Shown piece by piece: positions 11,108 to 22,560 of a stretch of 64,000 bases of DNA. The notes below the pieces were generated by a model. It did no database searches, was not told the origin of the DNA, and was given only the letters and a program-made list of their open reading frames with translations. The position numbers and the translations under genes were made by a program. The stretch covers positions 534,501 through 598,500 of the forward strand of contig CANTUR010000164.1 of assembly GCA_947683625.1 (NCBI GenBank), given 5' to 3'. How positions within the stretch are numbered: position 1 is the stretch's first letter; every line of letters starts with the position of its first letter. Source of the DNA: Mallotus nudiflorus. Lineage: Eukaryota; Streptophyta; Magnoliopsida; Malpighiales; Euphorbiaceae.

Positions 11108-12069
11108 TTGTCTTATGTGATTATGTTGCAATCCATAACTGCTCGCAAACTGACTACAATCCTTTCATTGCTGGCCTCTGATAAAGTTGATTGACAAATT
11201 TAATAATTTATTGAATTATTAAATTAGGAGACATTATAATTCAGGATTAACTTACAAAGAAAAGAATGAACTTAAATGCAAACCAAAAGCTAAAGGACTA
11301 AAGTGGATATTTTCCCCTTTAATATACACACTTTTTCCTTCTGCCAATTCATTCCCTCTTCTTCCTATCCTTCTTCATTTTTCTTTTTTTCTCTTCTTTT
11401 TCATTTTCTCTTGATTTTGAAATTTTTCCTTGTCAATTATTCTTTCATTTGAAGTCCGATTTTGAATCCGTCTATTCTTATGGCTCACCCATAACATATA
11501 CTACGTGGGAGTAGCTATAGACAATCACATCCCATCACTTCATATTTGCATTTTCCTCAAAATGATTTGGGACTCCGTGAATGTGAAGATGTGCTTCCTT
11601 TGACTCATTTACACCTTCATAGATGCTCTCAAGTTGGAGATAAGGTAAATTTCCTGTCTGTGTCTTCAATTATGCAATAAACATATTTATTTTAGTATGT
11701 AAAATTAATATGTTCATGCATGCAATTATATAATATTTGTTAGACTAATTAGATATAATTTATGAAAAATTGACAATTTAGAATCAAAATTTTAAAAATA
11801 TGTTCAAAGTTACTGAATTTCTCATTAGGATTCTGAATTCCAGATTGGAATTCTTAGATTTCCAATCTAATTTCTTAGATTTTCAATCAAAAATTTGGAA
11901 ATCCAATCAGAATTCTAGATTTCTGATCGAAAATCTAGAAATCCAATCAGAATTCTAGATTCCTAATCAGAAATCCAATTTTTGATTAAAAGAGTATTAT
12001 TTTTTTTATAACGACATAAAAATGATAAAAATAAAAAAAAATGGGAAAAGAAAAAAAAGAAATCCTGTG
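11108..12069. other. E5 non-coding region, pyrimidine-rich block and short-repeat array
   Basis: 11320-11480 is T/C-rich. A plus-strand stretch near 11560-11660 reads ECEDVLPLTHLHRCSQVGDK and ends at GATAAGGTAAAT, which could be a first exon with a splice donor of the downstream antisense ORF; this is weak. 11820-11975 holds an array of GAAATCTAGAATTCTGATTGG-like units, many with an AGAATTCT or ATTCTAGAAT palindromic core, directly in front of the PMD-like antisense ORF. Confidence 0.55.
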
Positions 12070-13660
12070 ATTTTTTAAATTTTTCAAAAACCACTAAAAT
12101 TCTCGAGTTGCTTTCACTTGGCTCGAGAAATATTTTATGAATTTTTTGGAGAGGTAGTATAGCATATCTAGGCATCTGGCTTTCAACATTTCATTGTTGC
12201 TTTACCGATTGCTTAAGGTAAGTCGGACCACTATTCACTTTTTGCTCTCATCGAGAGGTGGATGGACACCACTCATACTTTTCACACACGAGTGGGTGAG
12301 TTGACTATTTCTCTGATGAGCTTTTCTGCTATTACTGGGATTGCATTTAGAGGTGCCCTAGTCCCCTTTGATATCCATTACTGCACTCTTTCGAAGGATG
12401 CTAGGAGTAGTTATATTCACGAATTGCTCGGGTTTGTTCCGGCATGGATGAATGGAAAGAATGTGCTTCTTTCTTCCCTCATTTAGGGTTTTAGGAGACT
12501 ACCTACCACTATACCTCACCAGGTTCTTTAGAAGGCGAGATGCTTCTTATTGATATTACTTGGCATTACTCTCTTTTGCGAGACTAGTCATAAGGTTAGC
12601 GTCACTCTTCTTAATCCCTTTCAGGATCTTGCTGTGGTCGATACTTTAGATTAGAGATTTACAGTGCTTGCTTATCTTTACTACAAATTGGATACTGTTT
12701 ACAGAGGCACCATGAAGATGTGCAGTTTTTGCATGTCTTACACGTATATCTCCTATCCTTTTTAACTTTGCTTATTTTTATATTTTCTTCTTTATTCTTT
12801 CAAATCTGGGGCATTGAGATAGGAGTGATCTGAGGCTTAAGCACCATTAGCTTTGATTAGAGTCTTCCCCTGATGCAGAGGTAGGGTTCCTCTCGCCTTG
12901 CTAGTATTGGGCATGACTTGCAGACTTATCGAGATCAGCTGAACTCCTTAGAGTGGGACCTGCTAAGAAAATTTTGATCTTTAGTATTTCATTAATTGTA
13001 AAAGTTCAATAAACTTAAATAAATAAGTTTGTAAGTCATATTAGATTGGCTATCTGGTGCTAAAGACATTCAACAATATGATTTTATGATAGCAGTTCTG
13101 CTCCCTAGTTATGGCTGCTAGATATGGTATCTTAGTGAACGTGTTTATCATTAGCATATGGGACCTTCCAGGAGGCGTGTTCCTTTTTCTATTCCTTCCT
13201 CGATGTTGCAGAGTAGTAGCATGACTAGTCCCGAGCTTAAAGCAGCTCTTGAGGGATATGAGGCTTTGACTTTGATCAAGTGTTCACGTCATTATCAGGA
13301 GTACATTTGAGAGAATCTCTTAGAGCATGTTCCTATAGACCCAACTGAGGTATACTTTCTATCACTACTTTATTTCATCTCTTTCATCCCTTCATATGAC
13401 ATTCACTTCTTGCATATATTGAAGGAGTCTCTAATACTGCTATGGAGGAGACTGAGGATGATATCGAGGAGACTAAGTAGGAGGTTGAGCCTACTCATCA
13501 TAGTGAGGCTACTCATGGTGATACTTCCTCAAGTACTATTTTGGGCGATGTCCCTGTAGATCCATGTATTATTGGGCTCCCATGGTGCAAACTCCTGTTA
13601 AACGGCATATGTACTTTGATGCAGCTCAAATTCCTAGTTTCTCTCCTCCTGATGCTTCAC
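12070..13660 (+). pseudogene. Antisense ORF 1: plant mobile domain (PMD)-like protein, decayed
   Basis: On the strand opposite to gag-pol the translation gives ASGFQHFIVALPIA, then SDHYSLFALIERWMDTTHTF, GELTISLMSFSAITGIAF, later LLGITLFCETSHKVSV, VLAYLYYKLDTVYRG, LQTYRDQLNSLEWDL and YLSERVYH. This order is that of the PMD domain of MAIN/MAIL-like proteins (an aminotransferase-like fold in plants), which is known as an antisense ORF in Tat retrotransposons. The longest open piece is 12262-12486. In-frame stops (12159 region, 12481) and frame changes show decay, and some of the interruptions may be introns (13011-13075, 13341-13420). The PMD family has roles in silencing and transcription control in plants; what the retroelement copy did is unknown. 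It is preceded by the short-repeat array at 11820-11975. Confidence 0.72.
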
Positions 13661-14513
13661 ATGTGAGTTTGATTTGCATTTCCAACCCTGTATAAACTAG
13701 CACTTGTTGCTGAATTAGTAAACTTCATTTTATAGGTCCCTAGGACATAAGCAGAGTATTTGTACGGTCTTGCCTCTTTATAGAGATTATTTACTATGCA
13801 GATTACAGATACTTAGAGGGTTAGTATTTATAAAAAATATACAAATGTATGCATGTTATGTATGATATGCATGATTCTAACTATTCTAAATGCAGCAGAG
13901 TTATACAGGGGATCTTGAGCATGACAATGAGAGGCTTCGACAACAGCTCACTGGTCTTGGTTTTGATAGTCATGATGTTGGGACTTCTATGCCCCCAAAT
14001 CAGAGTGACGATCTAGCTAGAGGATGGAGCCTTTGGCTAGATAATGGAGCTCAAGATGACTGATTTTCTTTAGGACTTTTGTTAATATAACTGTACTTTG
14101 GATGCTTCAGAATTGTTTCCTTTTATGAGTGAATTTCAGACCTTTATTTTAGACCAAGCCCTCCTCTTTTTTTCATAAAAAATGCTGGAAATCTGACCGG
14201 CATCCTAGATTTTTGATTGGAAATCTAGAATTTTGATAAAAAATCTAGAATTCTTATTGAAAATCTAGAATTTTGATCAGAATTTCATATTTCTAATCAA
14301 ATTCTAGAATTTCGATTGGGAATTCATCCCTATTCTGCGTATTTTCCTATTTTAACATGAGTTTGGTCAAAAATGACTAAAATAAATCCTAATCCTATCT
14401 GTCTTCTAAAAACACAATCGAAAAATCCTAATCCCATTAGCATCACCTTTTTGAAGCTATTTAAGAGTCGCAAATGAGTCTATTGTGCATCCCTCTCTTT
14501 ATTTCTCTTTATC
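13661..14513 (+). other. Spacer between antisense ORFs, with short-repeat array
   Basis: 13880-14060 reads, in one plus frame, YTGDLEHDNERLRQQLTGLG and SDDLARGWSLWLDNGAQDD. This may be the C-terminal exon (coiled-coil-like) of antisense ORF 1, after a pyrimidine-poor intron-like stretch; confidence is low. 14185-14325 repeats the ATTCTAGAAT/GGAAATCTAGAAT motif seen at 11820-11975. It ends about 190 bp before the ATG of antisense ORF 2. Confidence 0.45.
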
Positions 14514-15719
14514 ATGACACAAACTACTCTTAGTTTGATAAAGAAATTTCTCAAGACCATGAACAGAGATGATTGGAACAAAGTGATACCTTTCCATGAA
14601 AAATCCCTGAAGTCCCTTCAATACCTGAAAATAGACAACAATTTTTTACATGTTGTTGCTACCTTCTAGGATGCTAAGGATCATGTATTTAGATTCAATG
14701 GACAAGAGTTATGTCCATTAATTGAGGAATTAGCTACTATTCTTGGATGTTTATTAGATTCGATCGCTGTAATTGCTATCCCTAATCTTATAATGGAATT
14801 TCCTAGTAGACTAGTAGCATTTTTTGATATGTCCCCAAATGTTATCTATATGCATGCACACAATACTGGTACTATTAGTCTTCTATTTCTGATTACCTCT
14901 TGCGAAGCTAGGGATAAGGACAATGCTGCTTGGATCAAAACTGTGACTTTCTACTTGTATGCTTAGTTTCTGCTAGTGTCTTCTCATAGAGATGCCAATG
15001 TAAGAATTATCAATATCCTGAAACAAGTAGAAATGGGAGCTAATCCTATACCTGTCATCCTTGCTGAAACTATTATTAGGTTAGATAATTTCAAGGTTCA
15101 AAACTAGCTCTCAGGCAGTTTGCTTCTCCTTCAGGTATGTAACCTCTTTTTTTTTTTTATTTAAGCTGCCTTCTCAGGTTTTCAACTTAGCTCTTTTTTT
15201 ATATTTGGTTACAGGAGAAGTTGAGTCTGCTTAATGCTCCCCCCAATGCTTTGGTTAATCAACCTCATCATTTATAGTCTCGTCCTTTAAAGATAAGGGA
15301 TAAGCATACTATAAATCAATGGATTGATTGGATGAAAGGCCTTGTTGATACTGAGATTACTTGGATTTGTCTTTGTCCTTAGTGGAGATTGAAATCCATG
15401 ACCATTAACCTGTATGACTACTGTGTTCTTATTCCTGGGTGCACTTTTTAACCTTTCTTTCTCCCTCACGCCTTTGTCGCTAGTATGGTCACCCCCAATT
15501 CATTATAGTTGTTATAAATAACTTTGAAAGCTTCCCTCTGAGACAAGACTTCTAGACAAAGTGAAGAACTTGTGGCCTCGCAGAGCTTTAGAGAGGCATA
15601 TGCACTTGAATGTTTATATGACTACTGATGACAACTACAAAGCTTGGGTTATCATGCAATCTACAGAACCACCAGAATTTACTAGCTACAAAATGACTCA
15701 AGCATTATTAGATGAGTAA
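14514..15719 (+). pseudogene. Antisense ORF 2: DUF7745-like retroelement-associated protein, decayed
   Basis: Starts at ATG 14514 (MTQTTLSLIKKFLKTMNRDD) and ends at TAA 15717-15719 (TQALLDE-stop). Blocks visible in order: DAKDHVFRFNGQELCPLIEE, then FLLVSSHRDANVRIINILKQ, NPIPVILAETIIRLDN, SGSLLLLQ, TINQWIDWMKGLVDTEITW, LYDYCVLIPG, and after a frame change NLWPRRALERHM. The VxAILAET-like and WINxLxxL-like blocks match my recollection of the DUF7745 family found next to plant retroelements, itself distantly PMD-like. A GTATGT...TTACAG segment (about 15133-15214) inside the SLLLLQ-EKLSLL junction looks like a spliced intron. Five or more in-frame stops, mostly explained by TGG or CAG changed to TAG, and one frameshift show decay. 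It converges on pol, which ends 421 bp away. No function is known to me. Confidence 0.6.
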
Positions 15720-15964
15720 CAAAAGAAAAAAAAGAAACAATAATAATGGTCTTATAAGTCTGATTTCTTATGTTTTATTTTTCCTTCATGCCTTTATGCT
15801 TTGTAATAAACATAGAATATGTAATATTTGACAGAAATAACATTCCAATTTATTTCATTAATTAGGGAAAAAATTATTACATTTAATATATTATATGACA
15901 TAAATCCTATTATTAGCTAATCCTTTTAGATTTTCTAACTGAACATTTTTCCTCACTTTTGTTT

Positions 15965-16138
15965 CTCTAATTTCTACCTGATCAGCCCTTTGTGAGTTTT
16001 TTGATCAGTGGGATCATTTCTTTTATTTTATTTTCTTATTTTTGCCTGCCAGCTCTTTACAGGTTTTTTGAACAGTGGGAATGTCCTAACTTTTACTTGA
16101 CTAGCCTTTTTAGGTTTTCTAGCCAGCGAACTCTTTTT
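15965..16138. repeat. Triplicated ~60-bp repeat downstream of E5 pol
   Basis: Three diverged units with the pattern GATCAGC(C)CTTT..AGGTTTTTTGATCAGTGGGA occur at about 15980, 16045 and 16095. They lie between the convergent ends of antisense ORF 2 and pol. Similar repeats directly after pol are common in Tat elements. Confidence 0.55.
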
Positions 16139-16140
16139 TT

Positions 16141-17020
16141 TTAAAGGTAGTATTTCTTAAGACGATCCAAATTGATTGGCTCAGTGAAGTCATTCCCTTC
16201 TAGATTAGTTATTTTTGTAGCTCCTTTGGGTAAGATTGTCTTAACTAAATATGGTCCTTCCTAATTTGGTATGAATTTTCCTTTCAGATCAAACACCATT
16301 GCCCTCGTCTGCTTTAATACTATATCTCCAGCTTTTATCTTTCCCGGCTTAACCCTTTTATTGAAAGCTCTTGCTATTCTCTTCTGATAAATCTGAGTGT
16401 GAAATAGAGCATCCATCCTTTTCTCATATAGAGAAATGAGATGATAAAATCTCTTTTGTATCCATTCACTCTCAGGAATTTTTGCTTCCATAATGACTCT
16501 TAAGGATTTAATTTCCATCTCTATGGGCAAAACCGCTTCATAACCATATACTAATGAGAACGGAGTTTGTCCCGTAGCAGTGCATGTTGTAGTTTTGTAT
16601 CCTTATAAAGCAAAAGGAAGATATTCAAACCAATCTTTATGCATTTTCACCATCTTGGAGAGAATCTTCTTTATATTCTTATTATCTACTTCAACTGTAC
16701 CATTAGCTTGAGGTTGATAAGGCGAGGACTTATGATGCTCAATTTTGTATCCCTACAATAATTCAGTCGTTTCTGCTTGGAACTGAACACCATTGTCTGT
16801 CACAACATGATATAGGACCCCATATCTGCAAATGAGATTCTTCTCGATAAGCCTTGCCATCTATCTAGCCTTCAAAGTACCAAAGGACTCTGCTTTTATC
16901 CATCTAGAGAAGTAGTCAATTGCAACTACTATATACTTGTGCCCATTTGAAGCAGTTGGTTTTACTTCACCTATTATTTCTACTCCCTAGGCTACAAAAG
17001 GCCACGGAGATGTTAAACTG
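16141..17020 (-). pseudogene. E5 integrase core and C-terminus
   Basis: Ends at TAA 16141-16143 after NLDRLKKYYL. The C-terminal part (16261-16530) is open: PIEMEIKSLRV ... IARAFNKRVKPGKIKAGDIVLKQTR. Upstream the catalytic core shows AIDYFSRWIK, then HVVTDNGVQF (second catalytic Asp) and QANGTVEVDNKNIKKI (catalytic Glu). In-frame stops occur in KAR-stop-MARL, ELL-stop-GYKIEHH and PFAL-stop-GYKT. Integrase inserts the cDNA into the genome. The core follows the zinc-binding domain at 17022-17150 without a break. No chromodomain is seen, as expected for Tat. Confidence 0.85.
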
Positions 17021-17021
17021 T

Positions 17022-17860
17022 TTAACACTGATGACATTCTCTCACTACTCGAATATAGTCCCTTTCCATGCTCATCCAGTAATACCCTTGCTGAATCATT
17101 TTCTTTGCCAGAATCATCCCATTCATGTGAGATCCACAAACCCCTGCATGAATCTCTCTCATTGTATGTTCTGCTTCATCCTTCTTGAGACATCTTAGTT
17201 GTATTCCATTCAACATCCTTCTATATAATATCCTATCATAACTTGCATAATGGCGTGCAAGAACACGAAGAGCATATCTTTCTTTGGAAGTTGCTTTATC
17301 TGGGTATGTCCTTTCCTTAATAAATCTCTGGATGTCATAAAACCATGGCTTTTCTTCTAGCCCTATATGGATATTCTTGACTTGTTCCTCATCATAACAC
17401 AGAGCTTTCATTTTCATTATTACCAAAGCCTTCATTATTGATCCCATCGTTTTATCCCACATTAAAGAAAGTGTTGCCAAGGCATATGCTATTTGATTCT
17501 CATCTCTTGGTAAATGCATGAAGAGACATTTAGTGAAGTTCCTCATTAGCTTTTTCAAATAGTAGATGTAAGGTTTCAACCTCTCTTTTTTTACTTCCCA
17601 CTCCTCATTAGCCTGACTAATGACTAATAGGGAATCTCCATAAACCAGTAGGTCTTCAGCTCCAATTGCTAGCGCTGCTTCCATACTGTAGATACATGCC
17701 TCATACTCAGCCATGTTGTTTATAACCCTGAAATCTAATTTCTTAGCCATTGGGATGGTTTCTCCTCCTGCTGTAATAAGAATTACTCCTAGCCCTGCTC
17801 TTTTATTATTCACAACTCTATCAAAATAAAGCTTCTATTCACATTGTTTTATTGTTGCTA
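17022..17860 (-). pseudogene. E5 additional RNase H and integrase zinc-binding domain
   Basis: A 263-codon open stretch (17022-17813) preceded by WKLYFDRVV in the same region. Residues ~1-90 form a second RNase H of the cellular/archaeal type: GLGVILITAGG, NNMAEYEACIYSMEAAL with the catalytic Glu, LLVYGDSLLVISQ with the catalytic Asp, and LPRDENQIAYALA. Residues ~220-263 form the HHCC zinc finger of integrase (HAGVCGSH ... CHQC). Two RNase H domains in one pol is the known hallmark of the Tat lineage. The stretch is still open, but both its neighbours carry stops, so the polyprotein cannot be made in full. Confidence 0.88.
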
Positions 17861-18468
17861 AGTTCTCATTTGAAAACTCTACATTCCACTGCTCATTTCC
17901 TTCCACTGTGTTTTGGGCCAGAAATTTTGCTACTGCTCTTCCTTTGATGACCTTATTAGTGACATACTCTATATCAAACTTAGTTAAAAGTACCAGCCAT
18001 CAAGACATCTTTCTAATCAAAGCTGGTGCTTGTAATAAGTACCTTAAAGGATTTATTTTTTAGATAGCTTGTACTTTGTAAGACTGGAAATAATGCCTTA
18101 GTTTCTTTGTAGCCTAAATCATTATCAAACATTTCTTCTCCACCAAATTATATTTTTCTTCATATGGCAGGAAATTTTTACTGAGATAATACACTACGTA
18201 CTCCACCCCTTCTGGTCCTTTTTGCACTAGCATTGCCCCCATTGCCTTTTCTTTCTAAAGCCAAATACAAGATTAATGGTTTACCTTGCTTTGGTGGTCT
18301 TAACATAAGCGAGTTAGTAAAATATTCCTTAATCTTATCAAAGGCTTTTTAACATTCTTCATTCCATGCCACTGGCTGATTCTTCCTTAAGAGCTTAAAG
18401 ATTAGATTACAGACCATGGTAAGTCTCATAATAAACTTGCTAATGTACTGCAGTTTTCTAATAAACCC
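17861..18468 (-). pseudogene. E5 first (gypsy-type) RNase H, degenerate
   Basis: Minus-strand frames read LQYISKFIMRLTMVCNLIF, VAWNEECKKAFDKIKEYFTN, LMLRPPKQGKPLILYLA, YNLVEKKCLIMIWATKKLRHYF, WLVLLTKFDIEYV and KVIKGRAVAKFLAQN: the thumb/connection and the original gypsy RNase H. Key acidic residues are partly lost (ILYLA where an Asp is usual), consistent with the degenerate tether role this domain takes in elements with a second RNase H. Several stops and frameshifts (18040-18300) are present. Confidence 0.78.
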
Positions 18469-19265
18469 TCATACTTCCTTCTCTGTTCTTGGTGTTGGCA
18501 TCTCCTGGATGGCTTTAATCTTGTCTGGGTCAACTTCTATTCCTCTGTTGCTGACTATGTGCCCCAATAACTTTCCAGAGGTTACCCTAAAGATGCATTT
18601 CTTCGGATTAAGCCTTAGGTTATATCTTTCTATTCTTGCTAGGAACTTATCCAAAGCCTCAAAGTGTCCCTCTCTTATTTCTAACTTAACCATCATATCG
18701 TCAACGTAGACTTCCACTTTTTTATGCATAATATTATAAAATAAGGCAGTGGTTGCTCTTTGATAAGTTGTTCCTGCATTTTTCAAACTGAAGAGCATCA
18801 CCTTATAGCAATATGTCCCCCACTCCGTGATAAAATCAATTTTGATCTTGTCTATAACTGCCATCATTATCTGATTATAACCTGAGAACCCATCCATGAA
18901 GGAGTACATTGCACTATATGTTGCACTATCGACAATCACATCAATATGGGGTAAAGGAAAGTCATCTTTTGGACATGCCTTATTCAGATCTCTGAAGTCT
19001 ACACACATTTGGAATTTTCCATATTTCTTAGGAATTGGTACTATATTTGCCAACCATTGAGGGTATTCCACTACTTCTAAAAAGTTAGCCTGGATCTGTT
19101 TAGCAATTTCCTCCCTTATCTTTTCTGTCCACTTTAGCCTTAATCGAGAAAGCTTTTGCTTAACAGGTTTAGCTTTTGGATATATTGGAATGTGATGCTC
19201 CATGATTTCTTTGTCTAACCCTAGCATATCCTCATAGTACCAAGCAAATACTACCTTTCTTTTTG
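18469..19265 (-). pseudogene. E5 reverse transcriptase
   Basis: A 252-codon open stretch (18469-19227), extended upstream by a reading through VFAWYYED to 19265. RT blocks: IREEIAKQIQANFLEVVEYP, IVPIPKKYGKFQMCVDFRDL (residues ~62-81), SFMDGFSGYNQI with the first catalytic Asp (~109-120), FSLKNAGTTYQR, VEVYVDDMMVK with YVDD at 174-177, and KKCIFRVTSGKLLGHIVS. It makes cDNA from the element RNA. All three catalytic carboxylates appear present, so this is the best-preserved enzyme domain of E5. Confidence 0.9.
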
Positions 19266-20062
19266 TTAATATTCTCTCAAATTTTCTCTCTCTTCAGGAG
19301 TTAAATCATGTGATATAGAAATGTATTTTGGTTGTTCATTTGTGCCCATGTTTAATAAATCTAATTGAATATAATTAATGTCAAACATGCATGAATAATC
19401 ATTATTAAAATGCACAAGACCATCAAAATCAACATCACACAAGTAAGCCAAATAAGAATTCATATCATTGACCATAGGAAAAACAGAGTTTTCATCCTCA
19501 AACAAATTGGACGTTATTATATTAGTTTCTTTATAAAAAACATCACTAAAACTATTATTAATAATGCTAGCTAAATCCTATGGTGGTTCTTCATTAGGTG
19601 GTAGATAAAGTAATTCTTCAATGTCTTCAGCTTTTATTGTTTCAGTTACTATCTTCATCACCTTGTATTTATTGTCTTGTACCAGCCTCTAAACTATCTA
19701 TTTTTTGAAGATCTTAAACTTAGGGATATCCAGACTAACTACTTGAACAGGCTCTTTTTCACCCAGATAGAACTTCTCCTTCTTTTATTTGATAAAGTTA
19801 TCCTTCAAAGGTCCCACGTTCCTTAGGAGGTTATTCTCATTGAAAAACCTTCTTCTTGCCATTTTACTGCCAAATCCAACTACAGTATAGCCCAATCCTC
19901 TTATATCATCTTGGGTTTTGAAGTCTGGTAATTCTAGGATACCTTGCTCATCTTTTCCTAGTCCTTGCCCAAGTCGATAATTCATGTTCTTAATCATGCT
20001 TATAACCCTTGGATCTATCGTAATTCCCTCCGAGATCATGGCTATTTGGAAGCTAGGAGGAA
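19266..20062 (-). pseudogene. E5 inter-domain region with G-patch
   Basis: 19785-20039 encodes an 84-residue open stretch with NMNYRLGQGLGKDEQGI, a G-patch (glycine-rich RNA-binding motif), followed by LGYTVVGFG. 19266-19505 encodes an acidic linker ending SISHDLTPEERENLREY, which leads into RT. A G-patch between protease and RT is typical of Tat-type pol. 19506-19784 holds degenerate linker sequence only. RNA binding or protease activation, as in some retroviruses, is possible but not shown here. Confidence 0.75.
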
Positions 20063-20660
20063 TAACTACCTACTTTTGACTATCCATAACTGCAGACACA
20101 GTTTTGCCCATACTCACATCTAAAGTTACAACCTCCCTTTCATATAGGAATTTCACCTTTTGATGCACAATGGAAGGCACTCCTCCCAAAATATAATACC
20201 AAGGCCTGCCCAATAATAAGGCATAGGTGACAGGAATGTCTAGCACAGTGAATTCCACCATTGCTTTTATAGGCCTAGTCTTTATAGGAGCCACAAATTT
20301 TCCTTCTACATTCCTCGTACTATCATCATAAAACCTGATTACAAGGTTTAACTTTGCCAAATCTTCCACCTTCACTCCTAGATTGGATAGGATCTGTAGC
20401 AGGCAAACATTAATTGTGAACCCATCATCCACTATCATATAATTGGTCCTTTTCCATCTCACTTAAGTTGGAATGAACAGGGCTTTATTATGATTCCTTC
20501 CTTCCATAGGTAGATCCTCATAAGTGAAAGTAATAACCCCATGCTTTTTCTCTGTAACCTTGGCCACCATTGCTTCAAGGGTAGTAGTAGTTTTAATGTT
20601 CATCTTAGCTAAAGCTTTAACCAGAGCTTTCCTGTGGCTACTTGAGTGTATCAAGAGCTC
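20063..20660 (-). pseudogene. E5 aspartic protease
   Basis: Two abutting open stretches. 20463-20654 reads GVITFTYEDLPMEGRNHNKALF, the conserved block before the protease in Tat pol. 20070-20462 carries the active-site region MIVDDGFTINVCLL (residues ~9-22; catalytic Asp with Gly-Phe where Gly-Ser/Thr is usual), VRFYDDSTRNVEG-like sequence, and LLLGRPWYYILGGVPS, the flap-end motif. The enzyme would cleave the polyprotein. A TAA at about 20463 separates the two stretches. Confidence 0.82.
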
Positions 20661-22560
20661 CCAAATGCTTACATTTGCTTTTTATTTCTTGATCTACTTA
20701 AGAATTAGGTCATCGTCATGTTCGTCTGAGTCTTCTCCTTTAACAATTTCTTCTCTCTTTATAGTTTTCTTCACTAGTTTATAACCCTTCCCACTTCTGG
20801 TAACATAATTGACTTCAGGATTATCAAGCCATACATTATATCTTTTAGTGCCTTCCTCATCAAAATTTTACCAAATATCAATAGCCGCAACAGTCTAGTC
20901 CTTTTTTCCATCTTTCCATACTTTAACCATGCATTTCTCCTTTTTGACTAGCATCTTTTCATCATCGAACTCATCACCCCATCTTGTAGGCTCGATTGTA
21001 TCAATGGATATGTCAAAATAAGGAGGTTTAGAATAAAATACCTTATAATCAAACTTGCTTGAGGGCTGACCCAACAAGTCTTATACTCTTTCCATATCTT
21101 TAGGGGCACTAGGAGATTTCTCATCAACTTTAAGGTTTAGATCCTCAAAAGAGTTTGACACTTCTTCCTCACTTACTCCTAAGTTGATCATCATGGTTGT
21201 TGGAGGTGGCATGTTTTGGTAATTTGGGAAAGGATTATTTTGATTGTTTGGGTTTACATTTGATTTCTCAAGGCTGTGATTTTTTTAGAATCTATGAGGT
21301 TTTAGATTTCGTGTTTAAGGCACATACAAGAATTAGTTGGATGACTAGCAACTTGGTGACACTTGCAGTAACTGTTTGGGTCAAAGCCAAGGAGATTGAG
21401 TTTGGTGGTCTAGTGGGGCCTAAAGGTCTAAGGAGGCCTTTTTGGGTGAGATGGTCTAGGACTTTGGATAAGGGTTGGTTGAAGTTTGAGAATCTCCTGG
21501 GTTGTTGGATAGCATGAACTCCTACAACTCGGCTAGTATTTCCTTACTGTGCCCCCCTGTTGGATAATTTCTCACTCTAGTGCTCCTAGTGACCCACTTT
21601 TTCTCATTTTTGACCTCTTCAACTTGCAACCCATCATTGTAAAGATCTATAAATGTCTTGGGATTCATTATTTATAGCCTCTAAACTAGATTTGGTAGCA
21701 TATTTTGGACTATCATCCTAACCTGGTCCTTCTTAGCTAGCTTGTTCTTTATTAGTCCAACCTTATTTATGAACCTGGTTAGAAAATTTGAGAATGACTC
21801 ATTGGGCTTCTGATTGGTAAGTTCTAGATCCCTGATAGACACTTTGAGCCTACTATTGTAGTCGTATTGCTTTAGGAAAGTAGTGCATAGTTCTCTCCAA
21901 TTTACACGAATAGACTTCTCTAACCTATGATACTAATTAACAGCTATGCCCTCTAATGACAGTATAAATAGCTTGGTAACCATGGACAAAGGAACCTTAG
22001 TGGTGCTCATGGTAGTTGTGTATTGACTAAGGTGAATCCTCAAGTCCCCAGTACCATTAAACTTTTTCAGTTGTGGCATCTTGAATTTGTCAAGCAATTT
22101 GTCCTTTTTGAATTGTAGTATATCATCAAAATCAAATGAGTATATGATGCCCTGTCCTCTCATTAGTTCCTCCATTTTGGACATTTTCTGAGTCAGTGCT
22201 TTCATATGCTTGGATTCTAGCTCTTGAACTTGCTAAAATGATTCCCTTTTTGCCCTTTCAACTATATAACTCTCAACATCCTCGAGTTTCATTTCCCTAG
22301 CATTGTCATTGTTAACAAGTGGTGTACCTACAACAGGTGGATTGGTCGTAATAGGTGGATTGGTCACAATAGGAGGTGCAGCAGCAGCAAGTGGTTGCAT
22401 CAGTCTGGCCAAAGCCTGTTTTAACTCATCTTGCATCATTGCTCTCATGTCATCCATCAGTGCTCCTTTAACATCCTCTAGGGTCCAGTTTCCTCATTCT
22501 TATTATTCCATTTCTTTAACTTGTTTCAGTTGTGCAAATTTTAGGTAGAGTAGATTCATG
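20661..22560 (-). pseudogene. E5 gag and gag-protease spacer
   Basis: Capsid-like sequence is seen at 21933-22205 (FKMPQLKKFNGTGDLRIHLS, MVTKLFILSLEGIA) and an N-terminal part at 22233-22457 (MDDMRAMMQDELKQALARLM followed by a Pro/Thr-rich stretch). Further down, 21580-21930 reads gag helices, and 20895-21077 a spacer with LLGQPSSKFDYKV and EPTRWGDEFDDE. Gag forms the virus-like particle that packages the RNA. Numerous stops separate these pieces. A plus-strand ORF at 21197-21517 is a shadow of the Gln/Pro-rich gag tail. No CCHC zinc knuckle is evident. Confidence 0.75.

Noticed and set aside
21197..21517. Plus-strand 106-codon Gly/Leu/Val-rich ORF within E5 gag
   Set aside because: Antisense shadow of the gag tail; no start context or relation to the real antisense ORFs further left.
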